From contig LGER01000009.1 in assembly GCA_001507915.1 (NCBI GenBank), forward strand, positions 1-40,465: a DNA stretch of 40,465 nt. The letters are read 5' to 3'. A program made the position numbers and the translations under genes. The notes beneath the pieces are model-generated. The model saw nothing but the letters and a program-made list of their open reading frames with translations. It was not told the DNA's origin and made no database searches. Numbering within the stretch: the first letter of the stretch is position 1; every line of letters begins with the position of its first letter. Of this stretch, positions 19,278 to 27,739 are shown piece by piece. Source of the stretch: Desulfonauticus sp. 38_4375. GTDB taxonomy: Bacteria > Desulfobacterota > Desulfovibrionia > Desulfovibrionales > Desulfonatronovibrionaceae.

Positions 19278-20624
19278 GGTGGTAGCCAGCCCGCCCAGTG
19301 CGGTTTCTCTGTATTTTAAAGGCAAATCCCTGCCTGTCTCAGCCATTACTTTAATAATCTGGTCCAGGCTTACCTTTTGCGACTTGGGGTCTCCACTGGA
19401 AGCCAGGATATAAGCATTAAAGGCTTTTACTGCGCCCATGGCATTTCTCTCAATACAGGGTATTTGCACTAGACCGCCCACAGGGTCACAGGTCATTCCC
19501 AGATGGTGCTCCAGGGCTATTTCTGCTGCATTTTCTATTACCTGAATGGAATAGCCATTGACATGGGCAATCATGGCTGCTGCCATGGCTGAGGCACTGC
19601 CAATTTCCCCCATACAACCCACTTCTGCTCCAGAAATACTGGCATTTTGCTTGATGAGATAGCCAATTCCAGCTGCCACCAGGAGTCCTTCCAGCAAACT
19701 CTGGATATCAAAGTGAAAGTGATGCCTTAAGATATACAATACTCCAGGGATAACTCCAGCAGAACCAGAAGTGGGAGCTGTAACCACCAGGTGTCCGGCT
19801 GCGTTTTCCTCGGCAGCAGCCAGGGAGTAGGCGTTTAAAAACATTAAAAACCTGTCTGGAGTTTCAGCCAAAAAGGAAGCCCTTTCATATATCTTGGGGG
19901 CCTTTCTTTTAAGTTTAATGGAACCAGGCAGCTCTCCTTTGGTCTTTAAGCCCCTTTTTACAGCCATTTCCATGACATTAAGGACCTTGCGCAAATAAAA
20001 AAATACCTTTTCCCTGGTCTTACCCGTTAAACTCATCTCATTTTCCAGAATAATTTCAGCAAAGGAATGAGAAGTTTCTTGAATAATTTTTTTTAGCTCA
20101 GCCATAGAGGTAAAAGAATAGGGTAGAGTCTTTTCTTCCACTTTTTTACCTGGCCAGAGGATAAAACCTCCACCTATGGAATAGTAGGTTTGGCTGAATA
20201 ATACTTTCTGCTCTGCATCCAGGAGATTAAAAACCAGGGTATTGGGATGGGGAAACTGATGCTCTATGGGACCAAACTTTATGTCTTCCAGCTTAAAGTT
20301 TATTTTTTTATCCTTGATGAATAATTCATATTCTTTTTTTTCTTCAAAAAGGGGGTTAAATACTTCTGGTGTACATTTATCTGGAGTGTAATTTAAAAGT
20401 CCAGCCAATATGGCCTTTAAAGTACCATGTCCCTTTCCAGTAGCACTTAAGGAGCCATAGAGAATGACTTCTATCCTTTTAGTTTTATCCAGAAGAGTTG
20501 ATTCTAAGTTGTTTATTTGTTCTAGAAAGTGTAAAGCTGCTCGCATGGGGCCAATGGTATGAGAACTCGAAGGCCCAGGCCCTATTTTGAAAAATTCTTC
20601 TAAACTGATTTGTATGTATTTCAT
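19263..20624 (-). CDS. sdaA: L-serine ammonia-lyase, single-chain iron-sulfur type
   Basis: Deaminates L-serine to pyruvate and ammonia with a 4Fe-4S cluster. It has 453 residues and contains both the beta (about 1-150) and alpha (about 165-453) domains in one chain, as in E. coli Sda[16 protein letters not shown] is the N-terminal signature. [28 protein letters not shown], and the cysteines in [19 protein letters not shown] supply cluster ligands. ggag lies 7 nt before the ATG. It follows the MEMO1-family gene with a 2-nt gap and is convergent with folD. Confidence 0.96.
   Translation of the reverse strand: MKYIQISLEEFFKIGPGPSSSHTIGPMRAALHFLEQINNLESTLLDKTKRIEVILYGSLSATGKGHGTLKAILAGLLNYTPDKCTPEVFNPLFEEKKEYELFIKDKKINFKLEDIKFGPIEHQFPHPNTLVFNLLDAEQKVLFSQTYYSIGGGFILWPGKKVEEKTLPYSFTSMAELKKIIQETSHSFAEIILENEMSLTGKTREKVFFYLRKVLNVMEMAVKRGLKTKGELPGSIKLKRKAPKIYERASFLAETPDRFLMFLNAYSLAAAEENAAGHLVVTAPTSGSAGVIPGVLYILRHHFHFDIQSLLEGLLVAAGIGYLIKQNASISGAEVGCMGEIGSASAMAAAMIAHVNGYSIQVIENAAEIALEHHLGMTCDPVGGLVQIPCIERNAMGAVKAFNAYILASSGDPKSQKVSLDQIIKVMAETGRDLPLKYRETALGGLATTLAQC
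19266..19301. terminator. Shared inverted repeat at the folD/sdaA 3' ends, possible bidirectional terminator
   Basis: GCACTGGGC (19266-19274) and GCCCAGTGC (19293-19301) form a perfect 9-bp GC-rich stem with an 18-nt loop. The left arm is the last three sense codons of folD and the right arm lies inside sdaA; read on the minus strand, the copy at 19274-19266 is the last three codons of sdaA. The minus-strand side is followed by TAAATTCTTTTTAT, the plus side by a weaker GGTTTCTCTGTATTTT. No other terminator is seen for either gene. Confidence 0.45.
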
Positions 20625-20626
20625 AT

Positions 20627-21424
20627 TTACTCCAGAATAATTCCTGCATAACCTACTACTTGCTCAAAATCCCCACTCGTTTCTGCAGAAGTTGTGTATT
20701 TTATTAAACTGCCTGTCTTCACTCCCCACTCTTTAGCTAAAAAAAGACCTAAAACCATGGGCAAGATCCCACACATACTTATATCGTATTGTTGGACTAC
20801 TTTTACCAGGCCTATGGGGTCAAATTCTAAAATTTTATCAATGGCTTTTTTATCTCTGGCCAAAGCCTCCTGGTGGGAAATGTAATGACTCATATCAGAG
20901 CTTACCACAATAGACACTTTTTCTTTAGGAAGGATTTGAGCCAGTTCTAAAGCGGTTTTTTGTAATTTGCTGATATCATATTCAGCCACGCAAAGGGGTA
21001 AGATTTTGTACTCTGGATTGAGCACATAGAGGAAAGGCAAAATTACTTCCAGAGAATGTTCAAAGAGATGGGCAGCAAAATCTCCATAACATAAGTTGCT
21101 TTCTATGATTGGCGCAGCCAGGTCTTCTGCTACCTGTAAAAAACCGCCAGGAAAAAGCCATTTTCCTTCTGGCCAGAGACTTAGTTTTGCCCCTCTGCCC
21201 GTATGATTGGGACCGAGAAGAAGCAAGATGGGGTTGAGGTTGGCAGAGCCCAAGGTCTCTCCAGCTACTTTTCCTGAAAAGATGTAACCAGCATGGGGGA
21301 CCATGCTAAGCAGGGTAGGAGCAGTTCTTTTTTGACCCAGAGCTAGGTAATTTTTGACTTCTGAAAAAAGTTTTTCTGGATTTTGGGGATAAAATTGTCC
21401 TGCTACAACAGGTTGGCGGTTCAT
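20627..21424 (-). CDS. amrB: MEMO1-family protein (AmmeMemoRadiSam system protein B)
   Basis: 265 residues. MVPHAGYIFSGKVAGET, LLLGPNHTGRGA and SSDMSHYISHQEA with their histidines are the conserved parts of the MEMO1 fold, which is related to extradiol dioxygenases and binds metal. In many prokaryotes the gene sits with an AMMECR1-domain protein and a radical SAM protein; neither adjoins it here. A good Shine-Dalgarno (taggag) precedes the ATG. It is placed between the large TPR gene (9-nt gap) and sdaA (2-nt gap), so it is most likely cotranscribed. Its function is not established. Confidence 0.9.
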   Translation of the reverse strand: MNRQPVVAGQFYPQNPEKLFSEVKNYLALGQKRTAPTLLSMVPHAGYIFSGKVAGETLGSANLNPILLLLGPNHTGRGAKLSLWPEGKWLFPGGFLQVAEDLAAPIIESNLCYGDFAAHLFEHSLEVILPFLYVLNPEYKILPLCVAEYDISKLQKTALELAQILPKEKVSIVVSSDMSHYISHQEALARDKKAIDKILEFDPIGLVKVVQQYDISMCGILPMVLGLFLAKEWGVKTGSLIKYTTSAETSGDFEQVVGYAGIILE

Positions 21425-21433
21425 GGCTAACTC

Positions 21434-24316
21434 CTATGGTTTGGGGGCAAAAAAGTTGGCCTTTTCTTTTAATTGGGCGATACTTAAGTCCCTTTTGGCT
21501 AGCTGAGCATAAAGGGAGTTTGCTTTTTTGGCAATAAGCTCTTTTAATGTGTCCTGCCAGGCCTTTTCATTGCCGTTTAATTTGTAGAGGTCAGCTAGTT
21601 GATATTGAAAGGAAGGCCATAAGGGGTCTTGTTCTGGGATGTATTTTTTTAACTCCAGGGCCCAACTTAAGGCTTCTAAGGTTCGGCCAGTGATACTGGT
21701 GGCCTTGATTAGCATTTTGAGGCAATCTATTATTTTTTCTTTATCCTGTTTTTTTTCTTGCAGAAAAAGAGAAAGGGCCTCTTGGGCAAAAATATAGACA
21801 TTTTCCCATTGTTTTTCTTCTACATAGTGAGAAGCCAGAAAATAAAGAGCATAAGCCCTTTTGTTTACAGGAAGCTTAATGTCTGCCGCTAGCTTACGCC
21901 ACAAGGGAATACTTTTGCTAACTTGCTTTTTCTTTTGATAAGCCAAAGCCAGGGCATAATCCACATTTTGTTTTTGGGTGTTGCTTAAGGGCCATTTGTT
22001 TGCCTTTTCCCCTAGGTTTACCACCCTGTCCCAGTCTTCCAGTTTTAAATAAAGAGTAAGAGCTAAAGCCAAGGCGTTTTGTACTTCTTGTTTTTGGGGA
22101 TCTTGAGTAAGCATGGGTTTTATAATGTCTAGGGCCTTGGGTATATTGTTGGTTTGAATGTAAGCTGAGGCCAACAAAAGTTGGGTAGCAGGAGAAAGGT
22201 GGGATATAACCTGGTTTAGGAATGGATATTTGTTTAGGCTTTCTAATATCTTAGCAGGGCTATCGCCTTCGGTGTATTTGTTTAAAATGGCTTCCAGGGC
22301 TTCTTTACTTACTTCTAAGGCTTTATCCTGAAGTTCAGAGTTGGGTTTTTGAAAAAAGTCTTTAAGTACTTGCAGGCTTTTTTCCGGGCGCTTGTTAAAA
22401 AGCTCCCACATGGCCAGTTTGATTTGGGCTAGGCTGGCCAAGGGGCTTTGAGGATATTTCTGGATTATAGAAGTATAGATTTGCTGTGGTCTAAGGTTAA
22501 AGGGGCGGTTAAAAACAGTAAACATATCTTTTAGTTTTGGCTGGTCATAAATGCCTTCTTCTGCCAGGCGCATGGCAGCAATAAGTCCACCTTCTTTTTC
22601 CGGGAAAAGCCTTACTGCTTCTTCGTAGAGCTTTTTGGCAGCTTGTTTTTTGTTTTCCAGTAAAAATATATCACCAACTCTAGCCAGAGCTATATCTGCG
22701 CCTTCCCCTTGAGGAAGTAGGTTGTAATAGAGCAGGTATCGTTTTTTGGCCTCTTCCAGCAGCTTGTTTTTATAGTAAAGGTAGGCTGCCTGGAGAAGCA
22801 CATCTGGACGCTTTAGGTAATAGCGAGGCCAACGCTGCTCCAGGTATTTAATAATGTCTAAACTTTGTTTATAGTACTCCAGGTTGTTTAAACTTTTGGC
22901 TAAGAGAATGGCTGCATCTTCTGCTATTTTGTGGTCTGGAAATTTGGTGATTAAAAATTGCAGTTCATCAGCAGCTTTTTGATACTGTTTTTGTTTAAAA
23001 TAAAATTCTCCCCAGTAGTAATAGATGAGAGGAATGTTGGGGTCATAGGGATATTTTTCTTTTAAGAGGTTAAAATACCCTCTGGCTTCAGGGATATTTC
23101 CTAATTTGAGATGAATATAGCCAAGATTGAGTAAGGCAGAGGGTACGCGTAAGGACTTGGGATTATAATTTATGGCCCGTTCATAGGCTGCAATAAGGTC
23201 TGCAAAGCCTTCAGGTAGCTTGGATTTATATTTGTCAAAAAGAACATCTGCATAGAGATAGTATATTTCTTCTTTTAGCTTTTCGGGTAGTTTGGGATTT
23301 TTAATCATATTACCTAAACTTTCCAGAGCCACATCTAGCTCGCCATTTACTATGGCTGCTTTAGTGGTAATCAAAAGCCCTTCAAAATCAGGTGTTTGTT
23401 CAGTAGCATTAACTGCAGAAGGCTCAGTTTGGGCGGTTTGAGGAGTGGTTGCTGGGGTTGGCGTTGGGGCTGAAGGTGTTTGAATAGTCTCTGAAGCGCT
23501 GGAAACGGGTTGTTCTTTTTCACTGCTGGAAGCATTGTTATCTTCTGAAGTAGGCAGATTAGTAGTAGAGGAGGCTTGTTTTTCCACTTCTGTTGAAGGC
23601 CGAATTATTACAGCTTGTTCTATGGGAACCTTTTTTATAGGGGCTTTGAGTTTATAAAAGGGTTGCTGGTTAGCAGGAGAGAGAGGTGTTTTAGCAGGAG
23701 CAGGGGGCTTAGTCTCCTGGACAGGTTCAGGCTTTTTTTCTGGAATAGAAATAGGTTGTTGCTCTTCCTTAGGGGGTGTTGGTTTGGTTGAAGGAGTCTG
23801 GTCTGAGGCCCTGGGAGTTATTTTTTTTTCCACTGCCGGAGGTGTTTTTTTCTTTTCTGGTTTGGACTGGTTAGAAGTGCTGGAAGAGGTAGTTTTTTTA
23901 GGTTGAGGAGAAGGTTTTTTTGGGAGAGGTGTCCATTTTTTGCCCAGAGGGTCGTAGAAAACATCCAAATAGAGGGTATTTTCCTGTTTTTTCAAAAAAG
24001 AAATAAAGCCAAAAGCAGAATCTTTAGTTTTAATTAGAATATTTTGTTTTTGGGGTAATACTTCCTTGACCAGGCGGGAAAAGGAGAGGTCCACAGGAGC
24101 AGGGGGAGGCTCTTTCTGTAAATAGTCTGCAGGCAGGATTATGCTTATTTCCTGGGTGCCTGTGCGGGTTACTTTTATTTCTGATAAGGGATTTTTAAAT
24201 TGAAAAACTAAACGCTCGTTTTGAGGTTGTTTTTGCCAGTAAAATACCACTCCCCAGGAAGGAGAAGTAAGAAAAATAAGTAACATATTTAGAAGAAAAA
24301 TTATTTTTTTGTTCAT
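21434..24316 (-). CDS. Large secreted TPR protein with Pro/Thr/Ser-rich linker
   Basis: 960 residues. A signal peptide spans about 1-22 (lysines, then FLLNMLLIFLTSPSWG). A beta-rich domain of about 110 residues follows, which looks AMIN-like, though I am not sure. Residues about 130-310 are low-complexity, rich in Pro, Thr, Ser, Lys and Gln, as in periplasm-spanning linkers. From about 320 to 950 there are many TPR-like repeats, for example ALLNLGYIHLKLGNIPEARGYF and YYYWGEFYFKQKQYQKAADEL. The predicted location is the periplasm or cell surface, acting as a protein-binding scaffold. It is directly downstream of a sigma-54 activator gene with a small hairpin between them. The function is unknown; pilus, envelope or gliding-type machineries use similar proteins. 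Confidence 0.85.
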   Translation of the reverse strand: MNKKIIFLLNMLLIFLTSPSWGVVFYWQKQPQNERLVFQFKNPLSEIKVTRTGTQEISIILPADYLQKEPPPAPVDLSFSRLVKEVLPQKQNILIKTKDSAFGFISFLKKQENTLYLDVFYDPLGKKWTPLPKKPSPQPKKTTSSSTSNQSKPEKKKTPPAVEKKITPRASDQTPSTKPTPPKEEQQPISIPEKKPEPVQETKPPAPAKTPLSPANQQPFYKLKAPIKKVPIEQAVIIRPSTEVEKQASSTTNLPTSEDNNASSSEKEQPVSSASETIQTPSAPTPTPATTPQTAQTEPSAVNATEQTPDFEGLLITTKAAIVNGELDVALESLGNMIKNPKLPEKLKEEIYYLYADVLFDKYKSKLPEGFADLIAAYERAINYNPKSLRVPSALLNLGYIHLKLGNIPEARGYFNLLKEKYPYDPNIPLIYYYWGEFYFKQKQYQKAADELQFLITKFPDHKIAEDAAILLAKSLNNLEYYKQSLDIIKYLEQRWPRYYLKRPDVLLQAAYLYYKNKLLEEAKKRYLLYYNLLPQGEGADIALARVGDIFLLENKKQAAKKLYEEAVRLFPEKEGGLIAAMRLAEEGIYDQPKLKDMFTVFNRPFNLRPQQIYTSIIQKYPQSPLASLAQIKLAMWELFNKRPEKSLQVLKDFFQKPNSELQDKALEVSKEALEAILNKYTEGDSPAKILESLNKYPFLNQVISHLSPATQLLLASAYIQTNNIPKALDIIKPMLTQDPQKQEVQNALALALTLYLKLEDWDRVVNLGEKANKWPLSNTQKQNVDYALALAYQKKKQVSKSIPLWRKLAADIKLPVNKRAYALYFLASHYVEEKQWENVYIFAQEALSLFLQEKKQDKEKIIDCLKMLIKATSITGRTLEALSWALELKKYIPEQDPLWPSFQYQLADLYKLNGNEKAWQDTLKELIAKKANSLYAQLAKRDLSIAQLKEKANFFAPKP

Positions 24317-24331
24317 ATATCCTTAATATTA

Positions 24332-24347
24332 TTCCAGCTATCTGGAA
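24332..24347. repeat. Small hairpin between the sigma-54 activator and TPR genes
   Basis: TTCCAG and CTGGAA are perfect 6-bp arms around a 4-nt loop, in the 53-nt gap between the two same-strand genes. No U-tract follows on the minus strand, so it is a poor intrinsic terminator. It may be an operator or an mRNA processing or attenuation element. Confidence 0.4.
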
Positions 24348-24369
24348 AAATATGCAAAATTTGGGCTAA

Positions 24370-25365
24370 TTATAATTCTTTCTTTTTAATTTTTTCAATT
24401 AAAGTGGTCCTTTTTATGCCTAAGATATTGGCAGCTTTATTTTTTACTCCCTTACTTTCTTCCAGAGCTTCTGTTATGAGTTTGTTTTCAATGGTTTCCA
24501 AAAAGGTTTTTAAATCCATTTTTAGCTGGAGCATATCCTGAAGGGAAGGAAAGGTGAAGGCCTCAGTTTTTTGGGGTTTAGGTTGATTTAGTCCCTGTTC
24601 TTTTAGAATTTTTTCAGGCAAATCTTCTATTTCTACGCGTTCATTTTCACAGAGAATAGAGATGCGCTCCATAAAGTTTTCCAGTTCCCGCACATTGCCT
24701 GGCCAGGAATAATTGAGGAGTAGTTCTTTTACTTCAGGAGAAAAGCTAAGAGGTGGACGATTTTTTAGGGTGCAAAACTTTTCTAAAAAGAAGTTGGCTA
24801 AAAGTAGAATATCTTCTCCTCTTTCCCTTAGGGGGGGAAGTTCTATGGGGATTACATTTAGGCGGTAAAATAAATCTTCTCGAAAGTTTCCCTTTTTTAC
24901 TTCTTCTTCTAGATTGCGGTTGGTGGCTGCCACTATGCGCACATCTACTTTTTTGGTCTGGGTACCGCCTACCCTTTCAAATTCTTTTTCCTGAATTACG
25001 CGCAGGATTTTTACCTGCAGGCTTAGGTCTAACTCTCCAATTTCATCCAAAAAAATGGTGCCTCCATTGGCCAGTTCAAAGCAGCCAGGACGAGACCTGA
25101 TGGCGTGGGTAAAGGCACCTTTTTCGTGGCCAAAGAGTTCTGATTCCAAGAGTTCTTTAGGGATAGCTCCACAATTGACAGGCACAAAGGGGCCTTTGTG
25201 GCGGGGGCTATTTTTGTGCAGCGCCCTAACCAGGAGTTCTTTACCTGTGCCTGATTCTCCAGTAACCAGGACAGTGGTGTCTGTAGGAGCTACTTTTTCC
25301 AGGATTTTAAAGAGTTGGGTTAGGGCTGGACTTTTTCCTAAAATGCCACAAGGGTCAAAGCTCAT
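24370..25365 (-). CDS. Sigma-54-type AAA+ activator without sensor domain, GAFTHA variant
   Basis: 331 residues: an AAA+ domain from about residue 7, then a C-terminal Fis-type helix-turn-helix (about 285-331, NKAANILGIKRTTLIEKIKK). Walker A is GESGTGKE and Walker B is GGTIFLDEIGEL; the sensor and R-finger segment FREDLFYRLNVIPIELPPLRERGED is intact. The sigma-54 contact loop normally reading GAFTGA is GAFTHA, with His87 in place of the second Gly. There is no receiver or PAS domain, so control is by an outside partner or by expression level. ggag precedes the ATG. The TPR gene follows directly and could be its target. It is divergent from sfsA. Confidence 0.92.
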   Translation of the reverse strand: MSFDPCGILGKSPALTQLFKILEKVAPTDTTVLVTGESGTGKELLVRALHKNSPRHKGPFVPVNCGAIPKELLESELFGHEKGAFTHAIRSRPGCFELANGGTIFLDEIGELDLSLQVKILRVIQEKEFERVGGTQTKKVDVRIVAATNRNLEEEVKKGNFREDLFYRLNVIPIELPPLRERGEDILLLANFFLEKFCTLKNRPPLSFSPEVKELLLNYSWPGNVRELENFMERISILCENERVEIEDLPEKILKEQGLNQPKPQKTEAFTFPSLQDMLQLKMDLKTFLETIENKLITEALEESKGVKNKAANILGIKRTTLIEKIKKKEL

Positions 25366-25398
25366 AGGTTCTCCTTAGATTAGCTTAGGGTGTAAAGT

Positions 25399-25421
25399 GT
25401 CAAATAGATGACTTAAAGTCA
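25399..25421. promoter_or_regulatory. Overlapping TGAC-type inverted repeats, possible operator
   Basis: In the 71-nt divergent gap between the sigma-54 activator and sfsA there is TGACTT-A-AAGTCA (25409-25421), a 6-bp dyad, and an overlapping GTCA-N6-TGAC (25399-25412). Minus-strand TTGACT and TTGACA boxes fall within the same stretch. It would be suited to bind a dimeric repressor controlling one or both genes. It was found by eye and is short enough to be chance. Confidence 0.3.
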
Positions 25422-25436
25422 ATATACAAGGAAAAA

Positions 25437-26141
25437 ATGTTAGCTGTTTTTTCCCTTAAGTTTTCTTTACAAAAAGGAATTTTTTTGGCCCGCGAAAAGC
25501 GCTTTCGGGTAAAAGTGCGGGCTCAAGGTAAAGAGTTCTGGATTTATACCAATAATACAGGCTCCATGAGGGGCTTACTTGAGCCAGGTAGAACTATTTG
25601 GTTTAGTAAAAGTGCAAATAAAAAGAGAAAACTTCCCTATACCCTGGAGTTAATAGAGGTAAATGGGGTGCTGGTGAGTGTTAATACTGCTTTACCCAAT
25701 CAAATGTTGCAATTTCTCTGGGAGAAAAGCTTAATACCCTTCTGGAAAAATACGCATTTTCAAGCAGAAAAAAGTATTGAACAAAGTAGGCTGGATGGTT
25801 TTCTTCTGGGACAGGAAAAGAAGATATGGGTGGAAGCCAAAAATGTTACTTTAGTTGAAAATAACATCGCTTATTTTCCTGATGCCAAAACCAAAAGAGG
25901 AGTAAAGCATTTGCAGGATTTAATTGCTTTAGGCCAAAAGGGGGATTTGGCCTGTGCCCTTTATGTAGTGCCCAGGGAAGATGCCAGAGGTTTTTTGCCT
26001 GCTGATTTTATTGACCCTGACTATGCGTATTGGTTTTGGCAGGCAGTAAAAAAGGGCGTAAAGGTGTTTTGTCTGCGTCTTAAGGTGAGGCCTCAAGAGT
26101 TTATTTTGGATAGATTTATCCCTTTACTTAAGCGTGGTTAG
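25437..26141 (+). CDS. sfsA: SfsA-family protein (putative DNA-binding/nuclease)
   Basis: 234 residues, the family's normal length. The SfsA signatures are seen as YTNNTGSMRGLLEPG (usually HCPNTGSM), LVSVNTALPN, SRLDGFLL, the Asp/Glu-Lys nuclease-like core KIWVEAKNVTL and FPDAKTKRGVKHL. The OB-like N-terminal half and PD-(D/E)XK-like C-terminal half are known for the family; its true role is debated. An aagga lies 5 nt before the ATG. The gene stands alone on this strand between two minus-strand blocks and overlaps lpxI by 18 bp at its 3' end. Confidence 0.9.
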   Translation: MLAVFSLKFSLQKGIFLAREKRFRVKVRAQGKEFWIYTNNTGSMRGLLEPGRTIWFSKSANKKRKLPYTLELIEVNGVLVSVNTALPNQMLQFLWEKSLIPFWKNTHFQAEKSIEQSRLDGFLLGQEKKIWVEAKNVTLVENNIAYFPDAKTKRGVKHLQDLIALGQKGDLACALYVVPREDARGFLPADFIDPDYAYWFWQAVKKGVKVFCLRLKVRPQEFILDRFIPLLKRG

Positions 26142-26948
26142 ATAGTCCTTACCTACTCCAACAATGGTAATATTGTGTTGATTGGCCAGGTCTATAGTTT
26201 CTTGCAGGTCAAAAAAAAGGCTGTTTTTAGACTCAAAAAAGAGGGCAGAAGCCCTGGCTTTGAGCATGGTTTTTAGGGTTTCCAGGCCTATGGCAGGCAA
26301 GTCGATTCTCCTGTCCTGTCCTGGCTTAAAGGCCTTTAAAACCACACAACCAGGACCTGTTAGCTCTCCAGCCCTTTTTATAGTGGCATTGGTCCCTTCA
26401 ATGCCTTCTACAGCAATGACCATCTTTTCCTTTACCACCAGGCATTGGCCAATATCCAGTTCTCCCAATTTTTTTAAAATAGGCCAGCCAAAGTAAAAGT
26501 TCTCCACTTCTTCTGGACTTGGGCTGCGCAGGGTAAGGATTCCTTCTGGACCTAAAAGATGGGGGACAAACTTTTCTGCACTTACCACTGGTAAATTTTC
26601 ACTTTCAAATTCAGCAATTAAGGCTTTGAATAAAGAGGCATCATTGCGGTTTTTCAGCTTGAAGAGAAGCTTGGCAGCCCTAAAGTCAGGTCTTATATCC
26701 AGGGCCTTGGGTTTGTTGATGGGGCCAGCAAAAACTATTTCCTGGGCCTTATGTTTTTTAAAAAAGTTTATAACCTTGTTCAGTTGCCCCAGTTTAACCC
26801 ATAGAAAGCTATCTACTTCTTGTTCTAAAAGGGCATTGGTATGTTCTTTAAAACCTACCCCTACTACTTTGTAGTGTTTTTTTTTGGCCTCCTTAGCTAT
26901 GAGAAAGGGAAATTTACCTCCCCCAGCAATAAGTCCTAAGATATTCAT
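26124..26948 (-). CDS. lpxI: UDP-2,3-diacylglucosamine pyrophosphatase LpxI
   Basis: Hydrolyses UDP-2,3-diacylglucosamine to lipid X, the fourth step of lipid A synthesis, in bacteria that lack LpxH. It has 274 residues. LGLIAGGGKFPFLIAKEAKKK is the N-terminal signature. EIVFAGPINKP, the central EGIEGTNATIKRAGEL and GVVLKAFKPGQDRRIDLPAIGLET-like C-terminal segment (here CVVLKAFKPGQDRRIDLP) match. The start overlaps the lpxA stop by 4 bp. It is the last gene of the block; lpxB, often next, is absent here. Confidence 0.94.
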   Translation of the reverse strand: MNILGLIAGGGKFPFLIAKEAKKKHYKVVGVGFKEHTNALLEQEVDSFLWVKLGQLNKVINFFKKHKAQEIVFAGPINKPKALDIRPDFRAAKLLFKLKNRNDASLFKALIAEFESENLPVVSAEKFVPHLLGPEGILTLRSPSPEEVENFYFGWPILKKLGELDIGQCLVVKEKMVIAVEGIEGTNATIKRAGELTGPGCVVLKAFKPGQDRRIDLPAIGLETLKTMLKARASALFFESKNSLFFDLQETIDLANQHNITIVGVGKDYLTTLK

Positions 26949-27739
26949 TTGTCTTGGGCAAAGGAGATAATACCGCGCTTACTGTTTTGGATAAACTTTA
27001 GAAAATTTTGCACTACAGCAAAGTTCCCCAGTTCTTCTTCTATTTTCTTCAGGGCTTCTTCTTGCCTAAGATTAGAAGTCCAGAGAATTAAAGAGGCTTT
27101 TTTTAGGGCCTGAATGTCTTCTTTGGCAAAACCTTTTCTGCGTAGACCCACGAGATTGGGACCATAGGCCTTGGCCCTTTCTCCTGCTACCAGCATATAG
27201 GGAGGAACGTCTTGAGCTACTCCAGTTTTTCCGCCAATAAAGGCGTAGTCTCCAATGTGCACAAATTGGTGCACTGCAGAAAGGCCACCTATGGTAGCAT
27301 GATTACCCACTTTAACATGGCCAGCCAGGGTAGCACAATTGGCCAGAATTACAGAATCTCCAATTTCGCAGTCATGGGCTACGTGGGTATAGGCCATAAG
27401 CAGACAGTTGTTGCCAATTTTGGTAACTCCACCACCTTCTTCTGTTCCACGGTGTAAGGTGGTAAATTCCCTAATCTTGTTATTATCTCCAATAATAAGC
27501 CAGCTCTCTTCCCCTTTAAATTTAAGGTCCTGAGGAATTTCTCCCACAAAGGCATAGGAGAATAGGTGATTGTTCTGGCCTATTTTAGTGAAGTTTTTTA
27601 TCTGGGCAAAACTGTCTATTTGGCAATTGTCCCCAATTTCCACCTTGTCTTCAATAATAACATAAGGGCCTATGCAGACATTTTCTCCCAGTTCAGCCTT
27701 GGGGCTGACTATGGCTGTGGGATGGATCTGTCTAGACAC
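26945..27739 (-). CDS. lpxA: UDP-N-acetylglucosamine acyltransferase
   Basis: The first step of lipid A synthesis, acylating UDP-GlcNAc. It has 264 residues. The left-handed beta-helix hexapeptide repeats are clear (for example AELGENVCIGPYVIIEDKVE). The catalytic His lies in THVAHDCEIGDS. The C-terminal helical domain has GLRRKGFAKEDIQALKKA. It is read from a GTG or ATG that overlaps the fabZ stop by one base and is part of the tight lpxD-fabZ-lpxA-lpxI order. Confidence 0.97.
   Translation of the reverse strand: MSRQIHPTAIVSPKAELGENVCIGPYVIIEDKVEIGDNCQIDSFAQIKNFTKIGQNNHLFSYAFVGEIPQDLKFKGEESWLIIGDNNKIREFTTLHRGTEEGGGVTKIGNNCLLMAYTHVAHDCEIGDSVILANCATLAGHVKVGNHATIGGLSAVHQFVHIGDYAFIGGKTGVAQDVPPYMLVAGERAKAYGPNLVGLRRKGFAKEDIQALKKASLILWTSNLRQEEALKKIEEELGNFAVVQNFLKFIQNSKRGIISFAQDK

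Noticed and set aside
24317-24400. Possible -24/-12 sigma-54 promoter in front of the TPR gene
   Set aside because: A TTGCA is present on the minus strand, but the required GG ten bases upstream of its GC is missing.
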